From assembly GCF_024346955.1 (NCBI RefSeq), contig NZ_AP024883.1:310001-374000 (forward strand): DNA of 64,000 nucleotides, given 5' to 3'. Position 1 is the stretch's first letter, and every line of letters begins with the position of its first letter. Under the pieces are notes generated by a model, which had not been told where the DNA came from, ran no database searches, and saw only the letters and a list, made by a program, of their open reading frames with translations. A program made the translations under genes and the position numbers. This stretch comes from Vibrio mangrovi (GTDB lineage Bacteria > Pseudomonadota > Gammaproteobacteria > Enterobacterales > Vibrionaceae). Positions 16,481 through 24,843 of this stretch are shown here, piece after piece.

Positions 16481-16975
16481 ATGGCTCATGTAGCATATAT
16501 AACAATCAATGGTGAAAAACAAGGACTCATTTCTAGTGGATGTAACACGAAAGATTCGATGGGAAATAAATATCAGGAAGCCCACACAGATGAAGTAACT
16601 TTACTTGCATGTGATCATCGGATTAGTAAAGGATCACAACAGCATAGCAAAACACATTCACCAATTTACATTACTAAAAATATTGATAAATCTAGCCCTT
16701 TACTTGCGACAGCTTTTGCTCGTCAGGAGCATCTTGACTGCACCATTGATTTCTTTCGTACCAATGAGCAAGGGTATAACGAGAAATATTATTCTATAGA
16801 ATTAGTGAAAGCTGTTATCAGTGAAATCAACTTTACTTTACCACACTGTATACAGTCTCATCATGAAGAGATGCATGAAACGATCGCATTATCTTATAAA
16901 GAAATTGTCTGGAAGCATCATATCAGCGGGACAATGGGTTATGACAACTGGGAACAAGGAGGCTGGCTTGAATAG
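16481..16975 (+). CDS. hcp: Type VI secretion system tube protein Hcp (orphan, effector-associated)
   Basis: A 164-residue Hcp1-family protein. MAHVAYITINGEKQGLISSGC followed by KDSMGNKYQEAHTDEV, the HSPIYITKNIDKSSPLLATA segment and the final IVWKHHISGTMGYDNW are diagnostic of the enterobacterial-type Hcp that often carries C-terminal toxin extensions (Hcp-ET). Hexameric Hcp rings form the inner tube fired by the T6SS and can carry small effectors. Here the Hcp fold ends at a stop just after a short tail (EQGGWLE), and an effector-like gene overlaps it by 8 bases. No T6SS sheath, baseplate or membrane-complex gene is in the window, so this is an auxiliary module relying on machinery elsewhere. 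Confidence 0.92.
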   Translation: MAHVAYITINGEKQGLISSGCNTKDSMGNKYQEAHTDEVTLLACDHRISKGSQQHSKTHSPIYITKNIDKSSPLLATAFARQEHLDCTIDFFRTNEQGYNEKYYSIELVKAVISEINFTLPHCIQSHHEEMHETIALSYKEIVWKHHISGTMGYDNWEQGGWLE

Positions 16976-17666
16976 TCGCACAGACCTCTATACAACATGG
17001 CAGGTACAGCAATCTTCTAAACGATTAGTTACACAAGCATCTCATATTACGGCGCAACATGTAAAAAGTTCTGGGTTACGTAATATGATCATTCGTGAGT
17101 ATGAAAGTTTTTCTAACTCGTTGGTCCGTTTGTATGAGGATGGAAAAAAGACCGCTCAGGAAGTCATGCATGAGTTAGAAATGGAAGCTCAGGAGCTGTA
17201 TGAACAGCATAGTGTCTTTATACAAAAAGGAATTGGGTTGTATGCCGGGGTAATGCAGATAGTTGGTGGTGTCAGTGTGATTGTTATCTCTGATGGCGCA
17301 ATGGTACCTTACGGGGTTCCCCTGATCTTGCATGGTATTAACAATGTCTATGAAAACACTATGTACTTTCTCATGAAAAATGAGGATGCTGTAGGGCCGG
17401 TGAGAGCGTTATACCAGTATGGAGCTGAGTCCCTTGAACTGGGAGATTCGGTGGGGGATACAGCTTATTACACGGTTGACATTGGGCTTTCACTTTATGG
17501 ACTCTTTGGTAAAACGGCATTAAGGCCCGGCTCATGGAAACTGTTCCGGAGAATTCCAAGTGATTATTGCCGAGGGATAGAGGTAATCTCTAAGCCTGGT
17601 CTGGCTGCAGAAGTTGCTGGGGATGCTGTTACGCTAGAATCAATTCATAATGAAATGGCAAAATAG
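16968..17666 (+). CDS. Candidate T6SS effector, DUF4225-like
   Basis: A 232-residue protein starting at TTG 16968, inside the last codons of hcp. AAGGAGG lies 5 nt upstream, a near-perfect ribosome binding site that decides the start over upstream in-frame codons. The first 85 residues are helical and polar. Then comes a hydrophobic Gly-rich region (about 88-130) ending LILHGINNVYENTMYFL, and then AYYTVDIGLSLYGLFGK and SWKLFRRIPSDY. These match my recollection of DUF4225 proteins, which occur beside Hcp, Rhs or VgrG toxins. The hydrophobic middle suggests a membrane-acting toxin, but the activity is unknown. Overlap with hcp implies coupled synthesis and Hcp-mediated loading. Confidence 0.75.
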   Translation: MNSRTDLYTTWQVQQSSKRLVTQASHITAQHVKSSGLRNMIIREYESFSNSLVRLYEDGKKTAQEVMHELEMEAQELYEQHSVFIQKGIGLYAGVMQIVGGVSVIVISDGAMVPYGVPLILHGINNVYENTMYFLMKNEDAVGPVRALYQYGAESLELGDSVGDTAYYTVDIGLSLYGLFGKTALRPGSWKLFRRIPSDYCRGIEVISKPGLAAEVAGDAVTLESIHNEMAK

Positions 17667-17706
17667 CATGGTGCATCGATAGTCGATTTATGCAAAAAGT
17701 AATACT

Positions 17707-18621
17707 ATGAAATATATCCTATTCTTAATCCTTTCTATCCTTGTTGTCTCTGTATTCCGGCGACTATCTAGGACAAGGTTCTCAAATAAGTTGTTATTTA
17801 TCGGATACATTATCCTATATTTATTTGTTTTGACTCAGTTTTACTCGATATTTGTTTCGGGGAATCTTATTTCTGTTTTTCCCGAACTGATGCCAAGCTT
17901 TGTTGATGATTACTTGGTCAAAATGTCCTCTATTTTGTTGTTCTTTGTCTTTCTGTTTTTCTGTTTTCCTAAGTATTGGTCGGTTCGGCCGGAACCTCCG
18001 GTTTTTCATATTGGTGGAACAAATCTGAAAACGCGGGTGAAAATTTCCAATTTGCTCAGATCTGTTTTTCAGATCTCTTTATCTTCTTTCTTTATTGGTT
18101 TTTTCTTTGTGAATTTTTCACTGGTTCTGTTTTCTAAACTCTCAGGCTATGAATTTACTGCAACAACATCTCGGACAGTGGTTGCCGCAAGCATCGTTTT
18201 GGCTGTGATTTATCTTTCTGCTTCTTATTATTATCAACATAAGAATAAGCATGTCTGGGAACTAAGAGATGATTTGTTAATTCGTGGTAATCCTGTGAAT
18301 ACAACTATTGATTTATCGAATATTGAGCAGGTTATCATCGGTAGGCCGGAACGAACACTTATTGATTTTTGCTTTTTACGGAAAGTATTCCCAAGGACTA
18401 GTCATGTGTCATCGGTGAAAGATGGTACGCTCGTGCTTAAGATTGATGACAGTAAATATCTGCCTCTGTATCTGGAACACTTGAACAATGGGTCACAAAT
18501 AGTTTCAGCTATTACAGATAAGTTAAAGCATAAAATCATCGATGATTATCAGTTTAATCAAAAAGAGAGAGCAATATTAAAACCGGGATGCCGGAATGAA
18601 GTAGTTGTATTAACTTTGTGA
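17707..18621 (+). CDS. Membrane protein with PH-like tail, candidate immunity protein
   Basis: A 304-residue inner-membrane protein with four predicted membrane segments (near 2-18, 28-55, 76-92 and 112-145), a fifth short one (about 158-178), and a C-terminal soluble domain of about 115 residues. That domain begins WELRDDLLIRGN and has the DLSNIEQVIIG and KIDDSKYLPLYLEHLNNG pattern of a bacterial PH-like domain (WxLxDDxLxI...I.LSxIxxV). It starts 40 bp after the effector gene, the classic place for a T6SS immunity gene, and a membrane-embedded immunity protein suits an effector with hydrophobic segments. The function is inferred from position only. Confidence 0.65.
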   Translation: MKYILFLILSILVVSVFRRLSRTRFSNKLLFIGYIILYLFVLTQFYSIFVSGNLISVFPELMPSFVDDYLVKMSSILLFFVFLFFCFPKYWSVRPEPPVFHIGGTNLKTRVKISNLLRSVFQISLSSFFIGFFFVNFSLVLFSKLSGYEFTATTSRTVVAASIVLAVIYLSASYYYQHKNKHVWELRDDLLIRGNPVNTTIDLSNIEQVIIGRPERTLIDFCFLRKVFPRTSHVSSVKDGTLVLKIDDSKYLPLYLEHLNNGSQIVSAITDKLKHKIIDDYQFNQKERAILKPGCRNEVVVLTL

Positions 18622-18714
18622 GTATCATACCCATGAATTCTTCATGTTGAGATCGCCGGAGCCGGGAAAATGTCGGCAGAAGTATTTTTTATGAGACAGC
18701 GGTGGACTTAATTG

Positions 18715-19059
18715 ATGAATAGCGTATTTGACTGGTTTATCGTGATACTTGGAAGCTATTTTATTCTTTGGGGCATACCTTGCACGTATCAATCGATGAA
18801 AGTGTCTCTTGGGAATATTAAAAACATCCAGTTCATCGATGAACAGTTCTCATCAGGCAAAGCGAAGCAATACCATAGTATGACCTCGTTTGATATCGGT
18901 ACCCGATTCACAAAGTATTGTATGACCTACCCATTTATATGTGGTCGTGTGAGTACTGAATCAAAGGTGTTTAGACTGATGATGTGGTTGAACTGTCTTT
19001 GGTTTTACAGCTTTATTTTTCTGTTTCTGGCTGCACTGATTAAGAAATTCAGCGTGTAG
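18715..19059 (+). CDS. Small membrane protein, possible second immunity gene
   Basis: A 114-residue protein with one N-terminal (FDWFIVILGSYFILWGI) and one C-terminal (LMMWLNCLWFYSFIFLFLAALI) membrane segment around a polar loop containing YCMTYPFICG. No family is recognised. The ATG at 18715 follows GGTGGA at a loose spacing. It is in line with, and 93 bp after, the candidate immunity gene, and 9 bp before the frameshifted PH-like gene. Accessory immunity or remnant of an older effector-immunity set are both possible. Confidence 0.55.
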   Translation: MNSVFDWFIVILGSYFILWGIPCTYQSMKVSLGNIKNIQFIDEQFSSGKAKQYHSMTSFDIGTRFTKYCMTYPFICGRVSTESKVFRLMMWLNCLWFYSFIFLFLAALIKKFSV

Positions 19060-19068
19060 AATAAACTG

Positions 19069-19544
19069 ATGGAAGTATATAAATTTCGATACCAAATGAA
19101 TCGAAAGACCGCCTTCTGGTTTTTCGCTTTCTCTATTGTCGGCATTGGTATTTTTATCTAAAGAGCAACGGGAATGTGTCGAATCCTGAGCTGAATTCCA
19201 CTGTATTTGCTGCCTGTCGCGGGTTTATAACACTCGCATGTGTCCTCATCGTGTTCTGTTATCTGATCTCATTGTATTTTATCAGGTACGTTGAGATGAC
19301 AGCCAATGAAATACGAATCCCGAAATCCTATTTCACTTCGAAGGTTAGAATCTATCGGTTTCAGGATATTTTAGCGGCTCACGTTAGGGCAATCAGTTCT
19401 GTTCCTGTCGTGACGTTTTTCTTTGAAGATAAAGAGGAAAGGGTCTTCGGGAGCTTATTTCAGTCAAAGCAGGACTTTCATCAATTTGTTGATCTCTTAC
19501 GCGAACGTATTAAAAGCGGACCCATCCAAGAATCGAAACTTTGA
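19069..19544 (+). pseudogene. Frameshifted small membrane protein with PH-like domain
   Basis: The first part (MEVYKFRYQMNRKTAFWFFAF, 30 codons) ends at TAA 19159-19161. The continuation is in another frame, from about 19155 to 19544, and carries a membrane segment (FITLACVLIVFCYLISLYFI) and a PH-like tail (EMTANEIRIPKSYF, RIYRFQDILAAHV, TFFFEDKEERVFGS). Adding one T to the TTTTT run at 19151-19155 joins the two into one open frame of about 158 residues. The gene therefore lost a single base, or phase-varies, or the base is a sequencing error. The tail resembles that of the 304-residue protein upstream, suggesting related immunity genes. Confidence 0.68.
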
Positions 19545-19661
19545 ATCCATTTGACACCTTTCCCCAACAGAACTAAAGCACATCCAAATTATGGTGGAAC
19601 AAACATGCAAGTGCATAGATGCGCTTGTCTAAACCAACAGGGATGTTTTGAGCGGTGTGCA

Positions 19662-19704
19662 GCAAAAATAAAAACACGAAGTAAATTTCTCCACTTCGTG
19701 TTTT
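19662..19704 (-). terminator. Intrinsic terminator of dusB-fis
   Basis: Perfect 12-bp stem AAAACACGAAGT / ACTTCGTGTTTT (19671-19682 with 19693-19704). On the leftward strand it is followed by a T-rich run, 26 bp after the fis stop. Confidence 0.9.
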
Positions 19705-19729
19705 AAATCAAATGGTTAATGAACCGTGA

Positions 19730-20026
19730 TTAGTTCATGCCGTATTTTTTCAGTTTCTTGCGAAGTGTACCACGGTTGATGCCCATCATGGTTGCTGCGC
19801 GGGTTTGGTTGCCGCGAGTGTACTGCATGATTGTATCGAGCAGTGGCTGTTCAACTTCAGCTAGAACTAATTCGTATAATTCACTTACATCCTGGCCATT
19901 TAACTGGGAAAGATAGTTTTTAAGAGATGCTTTAACGGAGTCACGAAGAGGTTTCTGCGTGATTTGGTCTTGTGAAGTAACGGTAGTAACGGTTAAAGCT
20001 TCTGAAGTCAGATTTTGTTCGAACAT
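19730..20026 (-). CDS. fis: DNA-binding protein Fis
   Basis: A 98-residue nucleoid protein, exactly the family length, starting MFEQNLTSE. The C-terminal helix-turn-helix is intact (TRGNQTRAATMMGINRGTLRKKLKKYGMN). Fis bends DNA and activates rRNA/tRNA promoters and many growth-phase genes; the tRNA-tufB promoter in this window is a likely target. The ORF could extend 15 codons into dusB, but the shorter start matches the family. It follows dusB by 25 bp in the conserved dusB-fis operon. Confidence 0.98.
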   Translation of the reverse strand: MFEQNLTSEALTVTTVTSQDQITQKPLRDSVKASLKNYLSQLNGQDVSELYELVLAEVEQPLLDTIMQYTRGNQTRAATMMGINRGTLRKKLKKYGMN

Positions 20027-20051
20027 ATTCGGTCTAGCTCTTCTCTTAATT

Positions 20052-21023
20052 TTATGATGCAACGTTATCAAAATAACCTTCGAGTGCTTCCAGTTGCAGC
20101 GGCGCTGCCTCTATCGCATTGAAGGTCCGGCGAAACCCGCAGGCTTGTTCATGCTCTTTCAGGTACCAACCCACGTGTTTACGTGCGATACGAGGTCCCA
20201 GATACTCTCCATAAAATTGATGGAGGGCTTTGACATGACCAAGCAAAATGCTTTTGACTTCCTGAATCGGAAGCGCAGGCATTGCAGTGCCGGTTTCCAA
20301 AAAGTGTTGGATTTCCTGAAAAATCCACGGCCGTCCCTGTGCCGGACGACCAACCATTAATGCGTCTGCACCGGTGTATTCCAGTACATATCTGGCCTTC
20401 TCCGGACTGTCGATATCGCCATTGGCGATAACCGGAATCGAGATGGCCTTTTTGACCGCTTTAATGCTGTCATATTCTGCCATACCACGATAAAGACAGG
20501 CTCTGGTTCTCCCATGAAGAGCAAGTGCCTGAATACCGCAGTCTTCTGCCAGTTTTGCGATGTGAATACAGTTCTTATTCTCTGTATCCCAACCGGTTCG
20601 TGTTTTCAGAGTGACAGGCACACGAACAGCCTGAACTACCGTGGTGAGGATATCCTCGATTAAATCCGGGTAGCGTAACAGGGCGGAGCCTGCCAACTTC
20701 TTATTCACTTTTTTTGCCGGACAACCCATGTTGATATCGATGATTTGGGCACCGTTTTCAACACTGAACTGTGCGGCTTCTGCCATTAACTGTGGATCGG
20801 AACCGGCAATCTGGACCGAACGAATCCCTGATTCGCCCTCATGGACCATCCGCTGTTTCGACTTTGACGTTTTCCACAGTGCCGGATTGGAGGACATCAT
20901 TTCACTGACGGCCATCCCGGCGCCGTAACGAAGACACAACTCTCGAAAGGGTCTGTCAGTGACTCCGGCCATCGGGGCAACGATCAGATTATTCTTGAGC
21001 TGGTGGTTTCCGATTTTTAACAC
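20052..21023 (-). CDS. dusB: tRNA-dihydrouridine synthase B
   Basis: A 323-residue FMN-dependent enzyme reducing specific uridines in the tRNA D-loop to dihydrouridine. Visible: APMAGVTDRPFR (FMN site), the MGCPAKKVNKK motif with the catalytic Cys, LHGRTRACLY, VIANGDI and GADALMVGRPAQGRPW. The frame is open to TTG 21047. GTG 21023 gives LKIGNHQLKNNLIVAPM, which aligns with the E. coli DusB N-terminus, but neither candidate has a strong ribosome binding site, so the start is uncertain by 8 codons. First gene of dusB-fis. Confidence 0.96.
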   Translation of the reverse strand: MLKIGNHQLKNNLIVAPMAGVTDRPFRELCLRYGAGMAVSEMMSSNPALWKTSKSKQRMVHEGESGIRSVQIAGSDPQLMAEAAQFSVENGAQIIDINMGCPAKKVNKKLAGSALLRYPDLIEDILTTVVQAVRVPVTLKTRTGWDTENKNCIHIAKLAEDCGIQALALHGRTRACLYRGMAEYDSIKAVKKAISIPVIANGDIDSPEKARYVLEYTGADALMVGRPAQGRPWIFQEIQHFLETGTAMPALPIQEVKSILLGHVKALHQFYGEYLGPRIARKHVGWYLKEHEQACGFRRTFNAIEAAPLQLEALEGYFDNVAS

Positions 21024-21163
21024 GTCATTACAGTTATCTGGCAGCAAGGGCGCGCATTTTACGCATTTTTTAACGATGTGAAAAGACTAATATTTGAGCA
21101 TTTACAATTTGTTTTTGTAAATGGTCTATTTTTCAGTCAATTAGTCCGTTACTTTCTCTATCG

Positions 21164-22048
21164 TTATTTTCTTCGGCCAGAAATCCGGCACCATTCGCTA
21201 TTTTCAACGATGGGCTCAATATCAAACTGGGTGCGGTAGTAACCGGCTACCTCTTCTGCCTGAGTATCTAAAACTCCGGACATAGCGAGTTGTCCGCCGG
21301 GACGAACCAGTGACTGAATAACCGGAGAAAGCTCTTTAAGCGGACCGGCCAGAATGTTTGCGACAACCACATCGGCAATCAGATTGTCCGGCTGATTTTG
21401 TGGCAGATAGACTTCAAGCCGGTCTTCGACACCATTTCGCTGGGCATTATCGCGTGAGGCGAGCAGGGCTTGTGGATCAATATCGATACCGATGACCTGT
21501 TTGGCTCCCAGCTTGATGGCGGCGATTGCCAGAATGCCTGAGCCACAGCCGAAATCAATAACAGTTTTTCCCTGTAGATCGAGTCCTTCCAGCCATTCCA
21601 GACATAAAGCTGTAGTCGGGTGTGTCCCTGTACCGAACGCCAGACCGGGATCGAGCATCACGTTGACGGCATTCGGATCGGGGATTTCTTTCCAGCTTGG
21701 GCAAATCCACAGACGATTACCGAATTTCATCGGATGGAAGTTATCCATCCATTCCCGTTCCCAGTCCTTATCTTCAATCTGTTCGACTTTATAAGAGAAA
21801 CCGGAGGGCAGGAGCTGACTGCTGTTGATTTGTTCGAGAATCGCATTAGTATCCGCTTCTGCGTCGTATAACGCGAGCACATCGGTATCTCCCCAGAGAC
21901 GAGTTTCTCCCGGAAGCGGTTCAAAAACAGGTGTGTCTTTCGCATCGAGGAACGTGACGGACAAAGCACCGGTTTCGTCCATCAACATATCACCGATGGT
22001 TTCGGCATTGTCGTTGTTGGCGTTGAGTTTAATTTGAATCCAAGGCAT
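21164..22048 (-). CDS. prmA: Ribosomal protein L11 methyltransferase
   Basis: A 294-residue SAM-dependent methyltransferase that trimethylates ribosomal protein L11. The N-terminal substrate-binding domain begins MPWIQIKLNANNDNAE. A linker then leads to the catalytic domain with DPGLAFGTGTHPTT, the SAM loop VIDFGCGSGILAIAA, and ANILAGPL. The ORF is open 17 codons upstream, but MPWIQIKL is the family start and AAAGAG precedes it. Its target gene rplK is also in this window, about 30 kb away. The gene follows the accBC terminator and has its own promoter region. Confidence 0.97.
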   Translation of the reverse strand: MPWIQIKLNANNDNAETIGDMLMDETGALSVTFLDAKDTPVFEPLPGETRLWGDTDVLALYDAEADTNAILEQINSSQLLPSGFSYKVEQIEDKDWEREWMDNFHPMKFGNRLWICPSWKEIPDPNAVNVMLDPGLAFGTGTHPTTALCLEWLEGLDLQGKTVIDFGCGSGILAIAAIKLGAKQVIGIDIDPQALLASRDNAQRNGVEDRLEVYLPQNQPDNLIADVVVANILAGPLKELSPVIQSLVRPGGQLAMSGVLDTQAEEVAGYYRTQFDIEPIVENSEWCRISGRRK

Positions 22049-22123
22049 GTGATTGCTCTTTCCATGGGTTGAATGGCGGAGAGTGTAGCAGATATTCACT
22101 TTTTGAATAGGGCTTGTGCGGCA

Positions 22124-22149
22124 TAAAAAAACCTCCCCGAAGGGAGGTT
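22124..22149 (-). terminator. Intrinsic terminator of aroQ-accB-accC
   Basis: Stem AACCTCCC / GGGAGGTT with a 4-nt loop, followed on the leftward strand by a run of T. It lies 26 bp after the accC stop. Confidence 0.93.
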
Positions 22150-22174
22150 AGGGATGTGTCTCTGTCAGAACAGA

Positions 22175-23521
22175 TCAGCTATGAATGCCGAGTTTTTTCT
22201 CCAGATAGTGGATATTGGCACCACCATGCTGGAAGTTTTCATCATTCATGATTGATATTTGCAGAGGGATATTGGTTTTAATCCCTTCAACAATCATCTC
22301 GTTGAGTGCGTTCTTCATCCGTGCAATCGCTACATCACGGTTTTCACCATAGGCGATCAGTTTGCCGACCATTGAATCATAATGTGCCGGAACCGTGTAA
22401 CCAGAGTAGATGTGAGATTCCCAACGGATTCCCATACCACCGGCTGCGTGAAAACGTTCGATCTTACCGGGAGATGGCAGGAAACGCTCAGGATCTTCGG
22501 CATTGATACGACATTCGATAGCATGACCACGCAATTTGATATCATCCTGAGTGAATGACAGTGGCTGTCCGGCTGCAACCCGAAGCTGTTCTTTGATCAG
22601 ATCAACACCAGTCACCATTTCTGTCACCGGATGCTCTACCTGAATCCGGGTATTCATCTCAATGAAGTAGAATTCACCATTTTCATACAGGAATTCGAAT
22701 GTACCAGCGCCACGATAACCGATTTCAACACAGGCACGGGTACAGCGTTCACCGATGTATTTCCGCATTTCTTCGGTGATGCCCGGAGCTGGTGCTTCTT
22801 CTACGACTTTCTGGTGGCGACGCTGCATTGAGCAGTCACGTTCGCCCAGATGAATCGCTCCACCCTGACCATCAGCAATGACCTGCACTTCAACGTGACG
22901 TGGATTCTCCAGGAATTTTTCCATGTAAACCATGTCGTTGTTGAACGCAGCTTTGGCTTCGGCACGGGTCATTGTGATGGACTGAATCAATTCGGCTTCA
23001 CCACGGACAACCCGCATACCACGGCCACCACCACCACCGGAGGCTTTAATAATCACCGGATAACCGATTCGCTTGGCGATGGCTTTATTTTTCTCGATGT
23101 CGTCGCCGAGAGGACCGTCAGAACCGGGAACACAAGGTACACCGGCTTTTTTCATCGAGGAGATCGCAGAAACTTTATCACCCATCATCCGGATGGTTTC
23201 AGCTTTAGGACCGACAAAAATGAAGCCTGATTTTTCGACTTGCTCGGCAAAGTCTGCATTCTCAGACAAGAAACCATAGCCTGGGTGAATTGCAACTGCA
23301 CCGGTGATTTCTGCCGCAGAGATAATGCGGGGAATATTCAGGTAACTATCAATACTGCGGGCAGGTCCGATACAGATCGATTCATCTGCAAGCAGTACGT
23401 GTTTGAGATCCCGGTCTGCAGTTGAATGGACAGCTACCGTTTTGATGCCCAGTTCTTTACAGGCGCGAAGAATACGAAGTGCAATTTCACCCCGGTTCGC
23501 GATGACAACTTTATCTAGCAT
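22175..23521 (-). CDS. accC: Acetyl-CoA carboxylase, biotin carboxylase subunit
   Basis: A 448-residue ATP-grasp enzyme that carboxylates the biotin on AccB, the first step of fatty acid synthesis. It starts MLDKVVIANRGEIALRI. The glycine-rich ATP loop is KASGGGGGRGMRVV, followed by the HLGERDCSMQRRHQK segment and the catalytic EMNTRIQVEHPVTE. Standard length. It lies 14 bp after accB in the conserved aroQ-accB-accC order. Confidence 0.99.
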   Translation of the reverse strand: MLDKVVIANRGEIALRILRACKELGIKTVAVHSTADRDLKHVLLADESICIGPARSIDSYLNIPRIISAAEITGAVAIHPGYGFLSENADFAEQVEKSGFIFVGPKAETIRMMGDKVSAISSMKKAGVPCVPGSDGPLGDDIEKNKAIAKRIGYPVIIKASGGGGGRGMRVVRGEAELIQSITMTRAEAKAAFNNDMVYMEKFLENPRHVEVQVIADGQGGAIHLGERDCSMQRRHQKVVEEAPAPGITEEMRKYIGERCTRACVEIGYRGAGTFEFLYENGEFYFIEMNTRIQVEHPVTEMVTGVDLIKEQLRVAAGQPLSFTQDDIKLRGHAIECRINAEDPERFLPSPGKIERFHAAGGMGIRWESHIYSGYTVPAHYDSMVGKLIAYGENRDVAIARMKNALNEMIVEGIKTNIPLQISIMNDENFQHGGANIHYLEKKLGIHS

Positions 23522-23535
23522 GAATCTGCCCTCAA

Positions 23536-23997
23536 TTATTCAATGATAACAAGAGGCTGATCGAACTCGACTGGTTGACCGTTCTCAACAAGGATTGCCG
23601 TGACGACACCTGATTTATCTGATTCGATTTGGTTCATCATTTTCATGGCTTCAACGATACACAGAGGTTCGCCGACAGAAACTTTCTGACCAACTTCGAC
23701 AAATGGTTTTGATTCTGGGCTTGGAGAACGGTAGAAAGTACCGACCATCGGCGAAAGAACCTGATGTCCTGCAGGAATTGAACTTTCTGCCGGAGCACTG
23801 GCTGCTTCAGGAGCCGGTGCTGCGACTGGCGCAGGCGCTGCAATAGGAGCCGGCGCAGCAGCGTAATGAATCGGAGCCGGAGCCGGGGCGCCATGACGGC
23901 TGATGCGTACCGACTCTTCGCCTTCAGAAATTTCCAGTTCAGCAATGCCTGATTCTTCAACTAATTCGATAAGTTTTTTAATTTTACGAATATCCAT
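23536..23997 (-). CDS. accB: Biotin carboxyl carrier protein of acetyl-CoA carboxylase
   Basis: A 153-residue carrier. The N-terminal region (1-35) is followed by an Ala/Pro-rich flexible linker (about 37-75) and the biotinyl domain (78-153). The biotinylated lysine is in EAMKMMN (Lys119), and the characteristic thumb (SPSPESKPFVEVG) is present. Biotin is attached by BirA, whose gene is also in this window. Its expression is coupled with accC. Confidence 0.99.
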   Translation of the reverse strand: MDIRKIKKLIELVEESGIAELEISEGEESVRISRHGAPAPAPIHYAAAPAPIAAPAPVAAPAPEAASAPAESSIPAGHQVLSPMVGTFYRSPSPESKPFVEVGQKVSVGEPLCIVEAMKMMNQIESDKSGVVTAILVENGQPVEFDQPLVIIE

Positions 23998-24062
23998 TGT
24001 CTTTTCTCTTTGATCTTGTGAATAAGACAGCCCAGACAGAATAGCTGCGGGATGTCGAGTGT

Positions 24063-24512
24063 TTATTTTGCCTGCAGTTTTGTAATGGCTGCTGACAACG
24101 CAAATTCATAGCCCTGAGCTCCTAAACCGCAAATGACTCCCTGTGCCTTATCGGACAGATAGGAATGGTGGCGGAAGGGTTCTCGAGCATGAACGTTAGA
24201 AAGATGTATCTCGATAAAGGGAATATCGACGCCCAAAAGCGCATCCCGCAGTGCGACACTGGTGTGTGTGAAGGCTGCCGGGTTGATGATGATGAAATCA
24301 ATCTTTCCGTATGCCTGATGAATTGCTTCGATCAGTTCGTATTCACGGTTAGATTGCAGATGTTCCAGTTCAACATCTGCCTGAGTCGCCTGTTGACGGA
24401 GCCGGTCGACTATCTGGGGAAGTGTCTGTGAACCGTAATGTGCCGGTTCTCGCAAACCCAGTAAGTTCAGGTTAGGACCGTTTAGAACAAGAATGCGGAA
24501 TTTTGTCGTCAT
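24063..24512 (-). CDS. aroQ: 3-dehydroquinate dehydratase, type II
   Basis: A 149-residue shikimate-pathway enzyme converting 3-dehydroquinate to 3-dehydroshikimate. The family signature FRILVLNGPNLNLLGLREPAHYG is at the N-terminus, and IINPAAFTHTSVALRDAL and IEIHLSNVHAREPFRHHS carry the active-site Asn, His and Arg residues. It forms dodecamers in known relatives. It leads the accBC operon (65 bp to accB). Confidence 0.98.
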   Translation of the reverse strand: MTTKFRILVLNGPNLNLLGLREPAHYGSQTLPQIVDRLRQQATQADVELEHLQSNREYELIEAIHQAYGKIDFIIINPAAFTHTSVALRDALLGVDIPFIEIHLSNVHAREPFRHHSYLSDKAQGVICGLGAQGYEFALSAAITKLQAK

Positions 24513-24843
24513 CGTGTCGTCATCTTACTCAATAATGAGGTCTTATTTACATATTCCCATATTTCAGGATTTTTCACACAAATTTTTTTCAAAAAAATGA
24601 AAAACTGGTGAATTGCTCCTGATTATAGCTAATTCAACACAAATGGCAGCAAATTACTGGTCTAATCACCGCTTTCATATGGTGTAACCAGACGATGAGC
24701 CCAAGTTTTACGCGCCTTGCGGGAAAATTGATGGTTAGATCTTCATCAATTTATGACTATGAAGATATGAAATGGTTTCTGGAGAATAAAAAAAGCCATC
24801 CGGAGGCGGATGGCTTCATGATAGGCGAAGTTTGGTCAGAAAC
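24513..24843. other. Intergenic region between aroQ and acs
   Basis: About 330 bp with no gene. The right end holds the acs terminator (24787-24816); the left, AT-rich part should contain the aroQ-accBC promoter, but I do not see an unambiguous -35/-10 pair. Confidence 0.6.
24787..24816 (-). terminator. Intrinsic terminator of acs
   Basis: Perfect 10-bp stem AAGCCATCCG / CGGATGGCTT with loop GAGG. On the leftward strand it is followed by eight T; 27 bp after the acs stop. Confidence 0.95.

Noticed and set aside
16821..17666. 281-residue ORF starting inside hcp
   Set aside because: The first 49 codons are hcp read in another frame; the strong ribosome site and TTG at 16968 mark the real start.
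19545..19661. Mobile-element end between the T6SS module and fis
   Set aside because: No inverted repeat or duplicated target could be seen; only a boundary between AT-rich and core sequence.
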